Positions 23,319-23,982 of a stretch of DNA of 23,982 bases are shown piece by piece (within the stretch, counting starts at the first letter, position 1; each line of letters begins with the position of its first letter). Source of the DNA: Acidobacteriaceae bacterium. GTDB lineage: Bacteria; Acidobacteriota; Terriglobia; Terriglobales; Acidobacteriaceae. The translations under genes and the position numbers were made by a program. The notes beneath the pieces are model-generated. The model saw only the letters and a list, made by a program, of their open reading frames with translations. It did no database searches and was not told where the DNA came from. The DNA lies in assembly GCA_030049955.1 (NCBI GenBank), contig JASIJX010000091.1:1-23982 (forward strand), in the 5' to 3' direction.

Positions 23319-23385
23319 GAGGGCGACCGGGATTAGCATTTCACTCGCTTTGAAGCGGCGGCCAATTTTCCGATTCGGCTGCTAT

Positions 23386-23417
23386 CAACCTTGCGCCCGT
23401 GCGGTCGCGCAAGGTTG
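23386..23417. other. Perfect 11-bp stem-loop between tetR and the EF-hand gene
   Basis: CAACCTTGCGC (23386-23396) pairs with GCGCAAGGTTG (23407-23417) around a 10-base loop. It lies about 70 bases past the EF-hand stop on the minus strand, without a T-run. It could be the 3' end of the EF-hand message or a repeat element. Confidence 0.5.
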
Positions 23418-23489
23418 CGACGTTCGTTCTGGCGCAGACGGGTCCTGTTGCCGCGCGGCGGATTCGTTCAGCAGGAAAGGCGCAAGCGG

Positions 23490-23816
23490 TTATTTGCCCT
23501 GTACTTCCGGAGGAATATGCCGCACGATGACGCGCGACTGCATCAGCTCCTTCTGGTCGAGTTCGCCGCTCTTGTCGGTATCGAGCCTGTCAAACTCGGC
23601 CGACATGAAATCCATCCACTCTTTTTTGGAGATTTTTCCGTTCTTGTTGGTATCCATCAGAAGAAGCAACTGCTTCACGTTTTCCTGGGCGATCGCCGTT
23701 TTGTTTGGCGCTACGGGCACATTTGCTTTTTGGCCGTGGGCAACTGCGGTGAAGACGAGTGCCGCGCCAAGCAGCGCGGAAAAAGGATTTCTCCTGGTCA
23801 AAATTCGTCTGGTCAT
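23490..23816 (-). CDS. Small exported EF-hand protein
   Basis: A 108-residue protein with a signal peptide (Arg-rich start, hydrophobic core FSALLGAALVFTAVAHG, about 1-28) and two canonical calcium-binding loops. Loop one is D55-TNKNGKISKK-E66 and loop two is D79-TDKSGELDQK-E90. Both have all acidic ligand positions and the central Gly. Lysines are frequent between them. It is likely a periplasmic or secreted calcium-binding protein; partner and role are unknown. The start is firm because AAGGAGGG precedes the ATG by five bases, the best ribosome binding site in the window. It is separate from the tetR operon by about 220 bases. Confidence 0.92.
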   Translation of the reverse strand: MTRRILTRRNPFSALLGAALVFTAVAHGQKANVPVAPNKTAIAQENVKQLLLLMDTNKNGKISKKEWMDFMSAEFDRLDTDKSGELDQKELMQSRVIVRHIPPEVQGK

Positions 23817-23978
23817 AGTGCCCTCCTTGCCGCGGGGTAATCGATCACCGCGTGAGGCATTCTAGCCTTCATCGGGGACGACATGCATAAAGACCGGTTC
23901 GGCGCGTGGACCATGCCGGTATCGCGGCAGGCTTCTCCTTGCCGGACCGAAGCCCATACAATAAGGAGCGGAACGCCA

Positions 23979-23982
23979 ATGA
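23979..23982 (+). CDS. Probable start of a gene cut by the window edge
   Basis: The last bases hold AAGGAG (23963-23968) and, ten bases later, an ATG at 23979. This looks like the start of a plus-strand gene divergent from the EF-hand gene. Nothing of its product is visible. Confidence 0.4.

Overview
The window reads as chromosomal DNA from an Acidobacteriota member, probably class Terriglobia/Acidobacteriaceae. This is an inference from several traits: GC-rich coding DNA, frequent GTG and TTG starts, lipid A genes (so a Gram-negative envelope), a bacillithiol-type deacetylase, a DUF4965-type glutaminase, a bifunctional homocysteine methyltransferase/MTHFR, and short hairpin or heptamer repeats in the gaps. 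I see no phage, integrase, transposase, CRISPR array, rRNA or tRNA.

Left part (1-4.7 kb): a NarL/FixJ response regulator and an overlapping degenerate histidine kinase lie on the minus strand. They are followed on the plus strand by an exported SYLF (Ysc84-like) protein and a two-gene lipid A block (LpxL/HtrB-type acyltransferase, then lpxD). lpxD runs through a GGGAACA heptamer tract and its stop shares a CTAG with the stop of convergent xseB. Middle-left (4.7-11.2 kb): xseB and a YitJ-type methionine/folate enzyme form a minus-strand pair. Then come a large lipoprotein of unknown function, a PIG-L/BshB1-like deacetylase with an altered AHPDD motif, a SAM methyltransferase, and a small four-cysteine protein with its own intrinsic terminator.

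Middle-right (11.2-18.9 kb): an OpgC-type membrane protein, then a phosphate-starvation block. The block holds a PhoB-like regulator and PhoR-like kinase separated by a structured 125-bp gap, an exported glutaminase-family protein, and a stand-alone pstS without pstCAB. A frataxin (cyaY) gene is convergent to pstS, with a long stem-loop between them.

Right part (19-24 kb): a small acidic protein, a TetR-controlled efflux operon (tetR, HlyD-type membrane fusion protein, ABC ATPase, ABC-2 permease) with a perfect 14-bp palindrome just upstream of tetR, an exported two-EF-hand protein, and a start codon with a Shine-Dalgarno at the last bases. Most genes are recognisable housekeeping, envelope or regulatory families. 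I did not find a clear new multi-gene system. The most unusual items are the kinase that has lost its phosphoacceptor region, the deacetylase/methyltransferase pair, the lpxD repeat tail, and several strong intergenic stem-loops.
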